A stretch of DNA of 64,000 nucleotides from DAOPZJ01 sp964587625 (GTDB lineage: Bacteria; Bacillota; Clostridia; Oscillospirales; JAKOTC01): NCBI GenBank assembly GCA_964587625.1, contig CAZPLU010000008.1:1-64000 (forward strand), written 5' to 3'. Positions 1 through 8,545 of the stretch are shown here, piece after piece (position 1 is the stretch's first letter; each line of letters starts with the position of its first letter). A model generated the notes under the pieces. It made no database searches, was not told the origin of the DNA, and saw only the letters and a program-made list of their open reading frames with translations. The position numbers and the translations under genes are program-made.

Positions 1-137
1 ATCCGGACAGCCGGAATCGTTCCGACGACAGGAGAAAATTTCCGCGGGACAACTTTAAATCCGATTGTCAGGTTTCGGCCTGTTCAATCGTTTATAGTGT
101 GAAGGGAAGCGCTTTTGCTTTTCGGAAAGGACACATT

Positions 138-512
138 ATGAAAAAGTTTACCAAAATCGTCCTCTGCATCGCCCTGTGCTTCTCCGTGCTTGCGGCTATG
201 GGCGTTGCGGTGAGCGCCGCAGAAAGGCACCCGAGTTATCCGGGATATTCGGTGGCCACGCGAACCTTTAAAGGCGGCAGCGAATACAGGGTCTATGCGG
301 TCATGTCGATGTCACAAGACTATACCTCCTACGACATCTATTGGAGCGGAGCAGGTATAGAAAGCAGCGACACAGGCGGCTCGAGTTACGGTGAAATAGG
401 ATTTGATAAAACGGTTTACGGCAATCCATCAACACGATTGGACTGGAACTGGATGTCTATCTATCACTCTAACGGCGACTATGATTGGTACACCGTGACT
501 ATTATAATTTAA
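138..512 (+). CDS. small secreted polypeptide, module copy 1
   Basis: This 124-residue protein starts at the ATG at 138, with GGAAAGG just upstream; a start at 99 would put residues in front of an otherwise ideal signal peptide. The N-terminus has two lysines, a hydrophobic core and a VSAAE-like signal peptidase I site near residue 28. The mature part, about 95 residues, is rich in Tyr, Ser, Gly and Trp, has no cysteine and ends in a run of isoleucines. I do not recognise a family. It is the first gene of a set (RCC1-type lipoprotein and two FtsX-type permeases) that recurs downstream with another small secreted protein at the same place. The context resembles secreted bacteriocin/ABC-permease loci such as lactococcin 972, but no sequence similarity is claimed. 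Confidence 0.75.
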   Translation: MKKFTKIVLCIALCFSVLAAMGVAVSAAERHPSYPGYSVATRTFKGGSEYRVYAVMSMSQDYTSYDIYWSGAGIESSDTGGSSYGEIGFDKTVYGNPSTRLDWNWMSIYHSNGDYDWYTVTIII

Positions 513-520
513 GGAACATT

Positions 521-560
521 TTACATCCCTGCCCCGCCAAAAAGCGGGGCAGGGATGTAA
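521..560 (+). terminator. perfect 17-bp hairpin between secreted gene and lipoprotein gene
   Basis: The arm TTACATCCCTGCCCCGC (521-537) and its exact reverse complement (544-560) enclose a 6-nt loop. No proper U-tract follows, so it may be a weak terminator, an RNA-stabilising stem or a processing site rather than a full stop. A GC-rich hairpin sits at the equivalent place in module copy 2. Inference: it lets the secreted polypeptide be made in excess over the downstream membrane genes. Confidence 0.7.
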
Positions 561-591
561 ATGATTTATAACAGGAGGAGAGAAGTTTATT

Positions 592-2073
592 ATGAAAAAA
601 TTCATCATTTTTGCCTTAACAGCAATATTGTTATTCGGATTGCTTGGCTGCGCCGGGTCGAATAGCAATTCGGTTGTCACGCAATCAAAGACGAGTGCGG
701 TTCAGAGCGGGATAAATGATATAATTTCGGAAAACGGAGTCGTTTGCAATTATCCGAAGCTGGTCGATGGCGCGAGAGGGCATACGCTGTATTATCTCGA
801 AACGGACGGGACGCTGTACGGCTGGGGAAAGAATTATAATTACCTGCTCGGCCTGCCGATCCCGGAACAATATTATTCTTATAAACCCGTCGTGTTGGCT
901 ACGGATGTCGCCGACGTCGTAAACAATATGTACACGACCTATATGCTGAAAAAAGACGGAACTCTGTGGGTATTGGGATATTATCCGCACGCGGAGGACG
1001 GCTCCGATTACGCAAGCGCATGGACTGAGATTGCACAGGATGTCAGGCAAATATGCAGCTACGGAAGCGGAAGGAATATCTCCGGAGTGTTGAAAAAAGA
1101 CGGCAGTTTATATGTTTTAGGTTCGACTTACAGCGTATCTGCGGTTCAACCAAGTATTGAAATTGATGAATTTATTTTAAGGCCTGCAGATACAGGCGTT
1201 GAAAAACTCGGCGGAATTCATAACGATTTTTATAGTGAAGATGAAGATACCTGGGCGCGGGTCAATGTCGGCGTGCGCTTTACGGTCGGATATTTCAAGA
1301 ATGGCGCATACTGGCAGGTAATTGAAAACGGGGATAACACCTTTACGCTTCAAAAGCTCGTTGACGGAAATATCGCGCGGATTCCGATGGGTGGCAGATT
1401 TGATTATTATGTTGATCTTGAAGGTAATTTGCGAACGGTGAAAGATCATAAAATCATCTCGGAGAACGTTACATCTTTTGTCGCGTTGGGAAAAGAACGA
1501 TGCCTCTTTGTAACAGCGGATCACAAGTTGTGGGAGATCGGGGAGACGACCCAGCCGTTTGACGGGAACTATACCATATACTCATCGCCGCATCTGATTC
1601 ATGAGGATGTGGAAAAGGTATACGGGGCTTCGGATACACCGTTTATGGATTTTTACATTTTAAAAACCGACGGGACGCTGTGGTGCTGGGGCGGAAACGA
1701 GTCGCTTCTCGGAAATGGCGTTGCGAACGGCGAAATAGCGCGCGGAAACGAAAATATCACCGAGGAAACGCCAGTAAAAGAACGTTGTGAGGAGATCACA
1801 CAGGTTTTAAATATCAGCAACGTCCGGGATTTTTGTTACTCGACTCAGGTAAAAGTCGCGGTCACAAAGAACGGGGAGCGGTATATCTGGGGATTGAACC
1901 CCTATTATCGGGCATTTACCGCGGGAACCAGTGAAAAGGATTCCCCCCATGCGGAATACAGTGAAGATCGATCCACTGTACCGCCGCCGACGCAGGTGAA
2001 CCGGGAGGATTCGCTGCTCGTGGCGACGACTTGGGAAGAGGCGTTTGCGAAGTATGGATACGAAAAAGAATGA
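592..2073 (+). CDS. RCC1-repeat lipoprotein, module copy 1
   Basis: This 493-residue protein has a lipoprotein signal peptide: KK, a hydrophobic stretch, then a lipobox LLGC with Cys20. The rest carries repeated blades of the type DGTLYGWG, DGTLWVLG, DGSLYVLG and DGTLWCWGGN, the signature of RCC1/BLIP-II beta-propellers, in a rather degenerate form. It should sit on the outer face of the membrane and bind protein or peptide partners. The ATG at 592 follows AGGAGGAG at a good distance. The 3' end overlaps the next permease gene by 20 bp, which implies translational coupling. A paralogue at 5878-7434 occupies the same position in copy 2. The ligand is unknown. Confidence 0.8.
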   Translation: MKKFIIFALTAILLFGLLGCAGSNSNSVVTQSKTSAVQSGINDIISENGVVCNYPKLVDGARGHTLYYLETDGTLYGWGKNYNYLLGLPIPEQYYSYKPVVLATDVADVVNNMYTTYMLKKDGTLWVLGYYPHAEDGSDYASAWTEIAQDVRQICSYGSGRNISGVLKKDGSLYVLGSTYSVSAVQPSIEIDEFILRPADTGVEKLGGIHNDFYSEDEDTWARVNVGVRFTVGYFKNGAYWQVIENGDNTFTLQKLVDGNIARIPMGGRFDYYVDLEGNLRTVKDHKIISENVTSFVALGKERCLFVTADHKLWEIGETTQPFDGNYTIYSSPHLIHEDVEKVYGASDTPFMDFYILKTDGTLWCWGGNESLLGNGVANGEIARGNENITEETPVKERCEEITQVLNISNVRDFCYSTQVKVAVTKNGERYIWGLNPYYRAFTAGTSEKDSPHAEYSEDRSTVPPPTQVNREDSLLVATTWEEAFAKYGYEKE

Positions 2074-3208
2074 AGCGCGCCGCAGGCAGGCGGCCGCGGG
2101 GCGGAAGTTCCGTAAAATCAAGACCGAGGAAGTGCTGCTGGTCTTGATTTTCGCGTTCGTCAGCGTCGCCGCGGTGTTCGGCGGGCGCTACGCCGCCGAG
2201 CGGCTGGCGCTGACCGCCTCGGAGACCGCTTTTTATTCCAAGGACGCGCAGGCGTTTTCCGCGCTGATACGCGCTGCGGAAGGCGGCAATGATACCCATG
2301 TGGGTTTTAAAACCCTGATCGATTTTGCCGACGAAAAGGGCAATGTGACCGTATTCGCGGGCGCGGTTTCGGCGTCGCTCACCGCCGGCGTATACTCCTC
2401 CGACCCGGATTATCAAAATAAGGTGAAAACCGGGCGGGGATTTACCCATGACGATTTCGTGTTTCAAAACGACGTCGCGCTGTTTGTCAACCGGGATAAG
2501 TCGCTGATGAAGAGTTTCGCCGTTGTTGAAGAAAACGGGAAGCAATATGTGGATTCGTTGAACCCGGTGTTTGACATGGCGCCCGAAAACGCGTTGTTGA
2601 TCGGCGAACTCGACCGCGACAACTTCGGAGGGAGCGCCGAGCTGGTAGTCTATAACCTCAATTCGGGCAGCGCCGCCAACGTCATCACGACGGTGTTTGT
2701 GCTGGACGGCGGCTCCGCGAAACGGACGCAGACGCTCTTTTCGGAATTGAAAGGAATGCTCGAGGCGCGGGGCTTTGCGGTGACGCCGTTCGAGCTGCCG
2801 CCCGCGGGGCTGGACATTACCCGCTTTTTCAAAATGGATATTTTGAATATCATGGTAATCGCGTTTGCGGTAATTTCGGCGGTCGTCGCTACCGCGCCGA
2901 TCACGATGCTGTGGGCGAAAAAGCGGTTTTCCGACATCGCAGTGCGACGGCTACTCGGATTCGGCGGCGGTTTGATCTTCCGGCAATTGCTCCTGCGGTT
3001 TTTAATCATGTTCCATTTGGGATTTTTGGGCGCTTACGGGGTGATGTATGTATTAAAACTGACCGCCGGGTTTGAACTGCCGAGTTTATTTTCCGGAGCG
3101 GTCTTGCTCGCCTATGCCGCCGCGCTGGCATTTAATCTGCTGACCGCGCTGGTTCCGGTGATCAAGTGTATGTGCATCGAGCCGGGCGACGCGTTACGGA
3201 GGGCTTAG
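2054..3208 (+). CDS. FtsX/MacB-like ABC permease, type A, module copy 1
   Basis: The ATG at 2054 is chosen over a TTG at 2045; it gives 384 residues starting MDTKKNEARR. The layout is one membrane segment near residues 25-45, a large extracytoplasmic region, then three C-terminal membrane segments (around 250-275, 300-330 and 340-365), as in MacB/FtsX/LolCE permeases. The C-terminus ends in the EPGDALRRA tail typical of the family. The protein at 7431-8543 is a clear paralogue with the same KxxTEEILLVLIF-like start and EPGDALR end. It probably pairs with the type B permease just downstream and uses the single ATPase encoded at 9936. The substrate is unknown; peptide sensing, export or resistance are all plausible. 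Confidence 0.8.
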   Translation: MDTKKNEARRRQAAAGRKFRKIKTEEVLLVLIFAFVSVAAVFGGRYAAERLALTASETAFYSKDAQAFSALIRAAEGGNDTHVGFKTLIDFADEKGNVTVFAGAVSASLTAGVYSSDPDYQNKVKTGRGFTHDDFVFQNDVALFVNRDKSLMKSFAVVEENGKQYVDSLNPVFDMAPENALLIGELDRDNFGGSAELVVYNLNSGSAANVITTVFVLDGGSAKRTQTLFSELKGMLEARGFAVTPFELPPAGLDITRFFKMDILNIMVIAFAVISAVVATAPITMLWAKKRFSDIAVRRLLGFGGGLIFRQLLLRFLIMFHLGFLGAYGVMYVLKLTAGFELPSLFSGAVLLAYAAALAFNLLTALVPVIKCMCIEPGDALRRA

Positions 3209-3209
3209 G

Positions 3210-4655
3210 ATGAAAATCATCATTCACCAGATCTGGCAGAGTTTGAAAAAGACGCCCGTATTGAGCGTACTGATTGTTTTGTTGTACTGTGCCGGGTTGT
3301 TTATCATCGGCGGAACCTATGTCTATTTGCAAAACTCCGAGGCCCTCGGCGCGCAGTTTACCACGGTATACGGAGCCGACAGCGCGCGGGTGATCAGTAT
3401 GCTGTCGAACCGGGTGACCATCGAGGGGATTGAAAAACCCGAATATGTCGAGGGCATTCAGACCTTTTACGGCGAATTGCGGCGTTCTTATCCGCAATAC
3501 GGATTTTTCAATTTCGGAAAGTATTGGACCGGAGTCATCGATTACCGGGGAAGCGATCGTTACATTGACAAATACGACGTCGGAAGTCCGAGCAAAAACT
3601 TGATTTGTCAAAAGACCGGCGTTTCTTATTCCTCGTTACAAAATCTGACGGTTTCGCAGGAGTATCTGGACTATTTTAAAATCCGCGTGGCGTGGGGAAA
3701 GGATTTTTCCGATTATCCGGAAAATTATTTTACATACGTCCCCGGCCGGGTCTATCCGCTGATCATGGGCGCGGGACTGGCGGAATTTTATCAGACTGGA
3801 GATCGGGTCCGGCTGTATATGGAACCGGGACTTCCGTTGATTTTGGAATTTGAAGTCGTCGGCTTCCTCGACAGGGGGCAGGCGACACTCGACGTCAACA
3901 CCAATGCGGCGACAGCGCCCGACGCCGACGAGACCTCGGAGGATGAATTATTGTATCTCGACGGCTGGCTGATTGTACCGTGGATCGACATGGGCGGCGT
4001 TTTCGATTACAACGCGGTCTCAGAAGACGCGAACATGGCCAAGATACAAAAAGTTTCAGTTTTAAGGCCGTGTTATCAAATGATGATCTGCGTCGGCGAC
4101 GGTTCGCCGGAAGAGGTGGTGAACGCGATTTCCGATGTCGCGGGGAAAGTCGTATGCAATTCCGCAACCGGTGCGACATTCGAATACGACGTATCCGCCT
4201 GGGGCAATGTGATGAGCATCCCCAACGCGTTTTATGATGAAATGGACCGCTTTTTCAACCTGTTGTTTTACAGCAGTTTATTTATCCTGCTCGCCTGTGT
4301 GGTATGCATATCCGTCAATCTGCTGAACAAAGTGAACGCGAATTTGCCGGGATATGCCGTGCATCTGTTATGCGGCGCAAAACTTGGCGATATACGGGCG
4401 TTCGCCATTGGGGAAATTTTGGCAATCACGCTGATTTCGGACGCGGGGGCTTTGGCCGCTCTGATTTTTGTCGGCAATAAAGTTTTCGCGTTTCATTACG
4501 GCAGTTTATACAGCATGAACATCGGCGGACTTTCGCCGGCCTCGGCGCTGATGATGCTTGCGGTGAATGCCGCGGTATTCGCCCTTTCGCTGGCTTATCC
4601 GCTGTGGCGCATCAACCGCGCCGAATACGACACGTTTTTGCGGGGGAATGAGTGA
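3210..4655 (+). CDS. FtsX/MacB-like ABC permease, type B, module copy 1
   Basis: This 481-residue protein begins one base after the preceding stop, so it is tightly coupled. A first membrane segment lies at about residues 18-38. A large extracytoplasmic MacB-type periplasmic-core-like region follows, then three C-terminal membrane segments (around 350-370, 395-415 and 445-465), and the protein ends in a YDTFLRGNE tail. The counterpart at 8546-9865 ends in a similar FDSLLRGRE. Types A and B are only distantly alike, which suggests a heterodimeric permease. No ATPase lies in this copy; the one at 9936-10625 is the only candidate in the window. Confidence 0.8.
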   Translation: MKIIIHQIWQSLKKTPVLSVLIVLLYCAGLFIIGGTYVYLQNSEALGAQFTTVYGADSARVISMLSNRVTIEGIEKPEYVEGIQTFYGELRRSYPQYGFFNFGKYWTGVIDYRGSDRYIDKYDVGSPSKNLICQKTGVSYSSLQNLTVSQEYLDYFKIRVAWGKDFSDYPENYFTYVPGRVYPLIMGAGLAEFYQTGDRVRLYMEPGLPLILEFEVVGFLDRGQATLDVNTNAATAPDADETSEDELLYLDGWLIVPWIDMGGVFDYNAVSEDANMAKIQKVSVLRPCYQMMICVGDGSPEEVVNAISDVAGKVVCNSATGATFEYDVSAWGNVMSIPNAFYDEMDRFFNLLFYSSLFILLACVVCISVNLLNKVNANLPGYAVHLLCGAKLGDIRAFAIGEILAITLISDAGALAALIFVGNKVFAFHYGSLYSMNIGGLSPASALMMLAVNAAVFALSLAYPLWRINRAEYDTFLRGNE

Positions 4656-4773
4656 GCGAGGATGGCGGGTATCCGAGCCCGTTGGTGTTCGCATGTTGAT
4701 CGCAGTCATGCTGGTCGTACCGTTCGCGCAGACCATGCGGGTCGAGCCGGGCGACGCGCTGAGGAGGGAGTGA
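4656..4773 (+). pseudogene. remnant of a type A permease C-terminus
   Basis: Directly after the stop of the type B permease, an open frame encodes LLIAL-like residues (LIAVMLVVPF) followed by QTMRVEPGDALRRE and a stop at 4771-4773. This matches the last 25 or so residues of the type A permeases (KTMRVEPGDALRGE at the end of 8543). Nothing upstream in that frame resembles the rest of a permease. It is best read as the scar of a deleted third module or of unequal recombination between copies. Confidence 0.75.
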
Positions 4774-4837
4774 ATACAAGTGTCGAAGTTTATCGAATCA
4801 TGTCAAAAAGAAAATCGGGGAATATAGGATCATTACC

Positions 4838-4866
4838 TTGACAACAAATAACAAATGGTGTAATAT
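4838..4866 (+). promoter_or_regulatory. consensus sigma-A promoter for module copy 2
   Basis: TTGACA (4838-4843), a 17-bp spacer and TAATAT (4861-4866) form a near-consensus promoter. Transcription from about 4873 would carry a leader of roughly 520 nt ahead of the secreted-protein gene at 5392. Confidence 0.7.
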
Positions 4867-4872
4867 ACCAAT

Positions 4873-5391
4873 ATAGATATCAGAGAACGAGCGAATGAGG
4901 AAAATATAAAAAGCGAACGGAATTTGCAATTTTAAGTTACAATCCGGGGATTTGCCATACACATTCATTCATAACATATAACCGAAAACTAAATTGTGGA
5001 CAACACAGCGAATTCGCTTTGAGTAAAATTAAAAAGACAGGATCCTGAAAACACGATGGGCGCATGGAAACGACTCCTTTTTTGGATGCGTTTGATCTTC
5101 GCCGGAGACGGTTTAGGCCGAACCGGTTCCGCTGATTTATTCAATAATGAATCGGAGAAGATCAAACGGCATGTCACCTGTCGGCCGGATCGGCCCAACA
5201 AGCCGGTGCGGGAAGTGTTGCTCTTGGACAGTTGACCCGGGGCGCGGCAAATGTATTTCGTTAACATTTGCTTTGGTAGCGGGGCCATCAGGCGCTTCGG
5301 GAAAAAATCCACCTGCCGGAACATATGCGGCGCAGGCGCATTTCGCGCCTCGCAGATTGCGCCGCATGGGACTTTTACGGAGGTAACGAAA
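4873..5391 (+). ncRNA. long structured leader or independent small RNA (candidate)
   Basis: This 0.5-kb gene-free stretch holds several helices that can be read directly. A 12-bp stem (5089-5100 with 5157-5168) encloses two hairpins (CGGTT/AACCG at 5109-5125 and a GATTTATT/AATGAATC stem at 5134-5153, one G-U pair), which gives a three-way junction. A GGCCG/CGGCC hairpin (5183-5195) lies inside a CACC/GGTG pair. An 8-bp GCAAATGT hairpin spans 5247-5271. A 10-bp ATGCGGCGCA stem (5325-5334 with 5358-5367) contains an inner 5-bp hairpin and ends just before the ribosome site at 5380-5385. The number of perfect stems suggests a structured RNA. I cannot assign it to a known class. A 56-codon open frame (5056-5223) lies inside it but lacks a ribosome site. 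Confidence 0.45.
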
Positions 5392-5811
5392 ATGATGTTT
5401 AAAAAGATTCGTAAATATTTGGTCGTCTTGATTTCGGTTTCCATGATTGCATCGTTTGCAATCATCCCGACCAGTGCCACTAATCTTGCTGAAGCAACCG
5501 TTGAACCTATGGGCGGCAGCGCCTACTACTGTTCAGGATGCAGTCAATATTGTCCTGTCGGAAGGGATTACTTCGGCGGCCTGCTTTCTTGGTCCCAAGG
5601 CGGTCCTACCTATAATCGTTATTATGGGCAGACCAGCACATCAACTATAGGGCAAATGTGTTATGCTGAGGCGACTTTAATTCATATGGGTGTACCATGT
5701 GATTTTGCGAGCCATACATATGTAAACGGTGCTTACGCGACGACCGACAATTTTACAGGAGACAGCTTTTATTTTCACGGGTCATGTAACAAAGAACATA
5801 AAGTGTGGTAA
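5392..5811 (+). CDS. small secreted Cys-containing polypeptide, module copy 2
   Basis: This 139-residue protein starts at ATG 5392, just after ACGGAGGTAAC (5377-5387). A signal peptide (MMFKKIRKY, hydrophobic core, cleavage near TSATN at about residue 30) leads into a mature part of about 110 residues. That part is rich in Tyr, Gly and Ser, contains a CSGCSQYC cluster plus three further cysteines, and ends in Trp. The cysteines could form disulfides outside the cell or bind metal. It holds the same genomic position as the protein at 138-512 but shows little direct likeness, so each module may carry its own effector. Function unknown; a bacteriocin-like or signalling role is only inferred. Confidence 0.75.
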   Translation: MMFKKIRKYLVVLISVSMIASFAIIPTSATNLAEATVEPMGGSAYYCSGCSQYCPVGRDYFGGLLSWSQGGPTYNRYYGQTSTSTIGQMCYAEATLIHMGVPCDFASHTYVNGAYATTDNFTGDSFYFHGSCNKEHKVW

Positions 5812-5820
5812 AAACTTAAA

Positions 5821-5849
5821 TCCCCGCCCCGTTGAACACGGGGCGGGGA
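5821..5849 (+). terminator. 12-bp GC hairpin between secreted gene and lipoprotein gene, copy 2
   Basis: TCCCCGCCCCGT (5821-5832) pairs exactly with 5838-5849 across a 5-nt loop, shortly after the stop of the secreted polypeptide; only a weak AT stretch follows. Its position and composition mirror the hairpin at 521-560. Confidence 0.7.
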
Positions 5850-5877
5850 GAGTTTATAATCGAATATGGAGGGACTT

Positions 5878-7434
5878 ATGATTAAAAAATATTTAATATC
5901 AATATTGATTTTAATAATATTGGTTTTATCCGCTTGCGGTGCGCCGGCATCCGTTCAAGCGGTATCGGACATTGTCCTGCCGCAAATTTACAATTGCGGA
6001 CAGCAGGAGAGCACGTATATCGACGAAGCCGGTAACCTGTGGGGATTAGGGCCGGCTTCACGCAATTATTTTGGGGCACCGACTGAAATTATAGAAAATG
6101 TCGATTGGAATGCCGTCGGAATTTTTAGTTATCAAACCCCGTTTCTGATCGCTAAAAACGTGGCTGCTTTCAATTTCGGTTTCCAATATTACATATTGGC
6201 TCAGGACCAGACGCTGTATATCAACGATTATAAATACTGGTCTCATGACAGCGCATATTCCGGCACGACCACGGGAGAGACCCCGCTGTGGCTGGCGGAT
6301 AAAACTCTTGCCGCGCAGGAGGAGGAAGCCGTTCTCAACAGTCCGGCGGCTTTGGAAAATGTGATCAAGATCGGACAGCGGGACAGTTTGGGGAGTTCGG
6401 GCATTCTTTTGTCGGACGGCACGCTGCTGGTTCCGAGGATCGATGCAAGCGATAAACGAAAAGTTTATCAGGGGCTGCTCGGCAGGCAATTTTCTGTCGT
6501 GGCCACCGGGGTCACGGATTTCGGGAATCAATATTACATAAAATCAGATGGGTCTCTTTGGGTAACAGGTTATAACGGATACGGCATTCTTGGAAACGGA
6601 AGTTATGAGGAACTGACATTCGATGAAATGGCGGAATTGGGCCTGGAGATATCGGTCGAGTATCATAAGGTTATGGAAAATATAAAAGACGCGGCTTTTA
6701 TTCCTTCATGGACTTTTCACAGTTACACCGGGCTCGCGGTAACCGATTACGGCGAGCTGTATGCCTGGGGGAACAACGAATTTGGTCAGTGCGGCAACGG
6801 ATTTAACGGCGACGGATATGCGACGACGCGCGATTTGGTGCTCGAGCCGGTGAAGATCATGGATCATGTCAAACAGGTTTTCGGCGGAACCGAAGTCGGT
6901 TTTGCGCTGACCGACGCGGGAGAGCTGTATGCCTGGGGCAATAATAATTACGGGTTTTTAGGGACGGGGGATTATAACAAAGCGACGTCGGTCAACGGTT
7001 TGGGCGTCATTGAAAATTCCCCGGTGATGATGATGACGGACGTAAAAGCGTTTTATCCGTCCGGGCTTACTTTTTGCGCCCTGAAAAACGACGATTCCCT
7101 TTGGGTCTGGGGAAACGACTTTTTCGGCCAGTGCGGCATCGGGAGCGAAGTAAAACCGCATGAGATGATTTCCGCCGGAGCAAAAACACAAATCTTGCCC
7201 TCGCCTAACCCGACAAAGATCATGGAGGATGTCCGAACGGTTTCTCAGTCGTCCTTGGGGTATGTATTATATGCGATCACAAATGACGGCAAGATTTACG
7301 GCTGGGGAGACAATCCGTTTTTCGCCGGCTGGCTCGGTGACGCGGATGTCACGGTCGTGAATGTTCCGACGCAGTCGCCAAAACTTGCGATTACCTTTCA
7401 AGACGGTAAAATGATTTTTGAGGGTACAAAATGA
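5878..7434 (+). CDS. RCC1-repeat lipoprotein, module copy 2
   Basis: Start ATG 5878 is preferred because GGAGGG (5869-5874) precedes it and the protein then opens with a clean lipoprotein signal (MIKKYL, hydrophobic run, lipobox LSAC). The 518 residues hold well-formed RCC1 repeats, seen as ELYAWGNNEFGQCGNG, ELYAWGNNNYGFLGTG, SLWVWGNDFFGQCGIG and KIYGWGDNPF. This points to a multi-bladed propeller anchored on the outer membrane face. It is better preserved than the copy 1 paralogue at 592-2073. The 3' end overlaps the type A permease by 4 bp (ATGA). The binding partner is unknown; the small secreted protein encoded just upstream is the obvious candidate to test. Confidence 0.85.
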   Translation: MIKKYLISILILIILVLSACGAPASVQAVSDIVLPQIYNCGQQESTYIDEAGNLWGLGPASRNYFGAPTEIIENVDWNAVGIFSYQTPFLIAKNVAAFNFGFQYYILAQDQTLYINDYKYWSHDSAYSGTTTGETPLWLADKTLAAQEEEAVLNSPAALENVIKIGQRDSLGSSGILLSDGTLLVPRIDASDKRKVYQGLLGRQFSVVATGVTDFGNQYYIKSDGSLWVTGYNGYGILGNGSYEELTFDEMAELGLEISVEYHKVMENIKDAAFIPSWTFHSYTGLAVTDYGELYAWGNNEFGQCGNGFNGDGYATTRDLVLEPVKIMDHVKQVFGGTEVGFALTDAGELYAWGNNNYGFLGTGDYNKATSVNGLGVIENSPVMMMTDVKAFYPSGLTFCALKNDDSLWVWGNDFFGQCGIGSEVKPHEMISAGAKTQILPSPNPTKIMEDVRTVSQSSLGYVLYAITNDGKIYGWGDNPFFAGWLGDADVTVVNVPTQSPKLAITFQDGKMIFEGTK

Positions 7435-8543
7435 TCGGATGCAAAAAGAAGATCAGAACCGAAGAGATTCTTTTAGTGTTGATTTTTACGGTAATCAGCA
7501 TTGCAGCCGTTTTTCTCGGGGATTATTTTGTGACCGAAACCGAATATCAAAACGCGCAAAAGGGCTTTTACAGTTCCCGTTCCAAAATATTCTACCTGAA
7601 GGCGACCGGCAGCGGTGACTTTGCGTATGACTTGAACGAGCGCATGGAGGATATCTATTCAATCATCAACGAGTGTAAGGGCGTGTATCTTATGCACGCC
7701 CTGTTTGGCATGGGTTATGATACGTTTTATGGTATTTATGTCGGGGAATCGGCTCCTGCTGTTTATGCGGTCGAAGGGCGGTATTTTACGGCGGGAGATA
7801 TGCGCAGCAAGGAAAAGGTGTGCGTGGTCGGCATCAATGCGGGCACTTATGCGCAAATTGACGAACAAAACGGCGAGCGTACCGTCACCATGCCCGATAT
7901 CACGGGAAAAGGGACTTTTCAAGTGATCGGGACCGTGGGCAGTTACAACTCCGCAACGAATATCAATTTTGCGGTTGTGATCAATATGAACGGCGAATGG
8001 GACATGAATCCCGCCGATCTCAGCTTACCTATGATTATAGACGGCAGCCGGAAAGGGGAGGTCGAGCGTTGTTACACGCTTTTAAGCTCTTATTTTGAAA
8101 AAATCGGCATTCGAATGGTGGATACAGAACTGCCGCTTCATACATATGATGTCACGGATTTTTTCGGAATGGAGTTGTTGAATATCCTCATATATCTGTT
8201 TTCGGGATTTACCGTTATATTATCCACGGTGCCGCTGACATTGCTTTGGTCTGAAAAGCGCCGGAAAAGCGTCGCGGTACGCAGGATGATGGGAGAGACG
8301 GCATCGGCGGCGGCACTTCGTATGTACGGGCGGCTTTTTTTGCTGTTTAATATGGGATTTTCATTCGGGTTGTTTTTAATGGCGTCGATGTGGATATTGG
8401 GTTTATATGACCCGAATAAAACAATCATCGCAACGGTATGTGCGGCATATGGCATTGCGTTATTTTCAAATTTGTTAATTGCGTTGGTTCCGTTGGTTAA
8501 AACAATGCGGGTCGAACCGGGAGACGCTTTAAGAGGTGAATAA
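7431..8543 (+). CDS. FtsX/MacB-like ABC permease, type A, module copy 2
   Basis: This 370-residue permease starts inside the stop of the lipoprotein gene. It has one N-terminal membrane segment (about residues 13-33), an extracytoplasmic domain of about 200 residues and three C-terminal membrane segments. It ends in KTMRVEPGDALRGE, the family tail also seen at 3208 and in the remnant at 4773. It is followed two bases later by the type B permease, so the two are probably made in equal amounts and dimerise. The substrate cannot be read from sequence. Confidence 0.8.
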   Translation: MIGCKKKIRTEEILLVLIFTVISIAAVFLGDYFVTETEYQNAQKGFYSSRSKIFYLKATGSGDFAYDLNERMEDIYSIINECKGVYLMHALFGMGYDTFYGIYVGESAPAVYAVEGRYFTAGDMRSKEKVCVVGINAGTYAQIDEQNGERTVTMPDITGKGTFQVIGTVGSYNSATNINFAVVINMNGEWDMNPADLSLPMIIDGSRKGEVERCYTLLSSYFEKIGIRMVDTELPLHTYDVTDFFGMELLNILIYLFSGFTVILSTVPLTLLWSEKRRKSVAVRRMMGETASAAALRMYGRLFLLFNMGFSFGLFLMASMWILGLYDPNKTIIATVCAAYGIALFSNLLIALVPLVKTMRVEPGDALRGE

Positions 8544-8545
8544 AC

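Noticed and set aside
138..512. Assignment of the small secreted proteins to the lactococcin 972 family
   Set aside because: Size, secretion and permease neighbours are similar, but I could not align the characteristic residues, so only an analogy is kept.
429..680. Minus-strand open frame over the first hairpin and two gene ends
   Set aside because: It lies antisense to a signal-peptide gene and a lipoprotein gene, has no ribosome site and encodes no recognisable domain.
5056..5223. 56-codon plus-strand frame inside the leader
   Set aside because: No ribosome site, no similarity I recognise, and it coincides with the base-paired three-way junction.
4989..5480. 163-codon minus-strand frame across the structured leader
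   Set aside because: It runs antisense into the signal peptide of the secreted protein, is Pro/Arg-rich without a domain and lacks a ribosome site. The perfect stems explain the open frame better.
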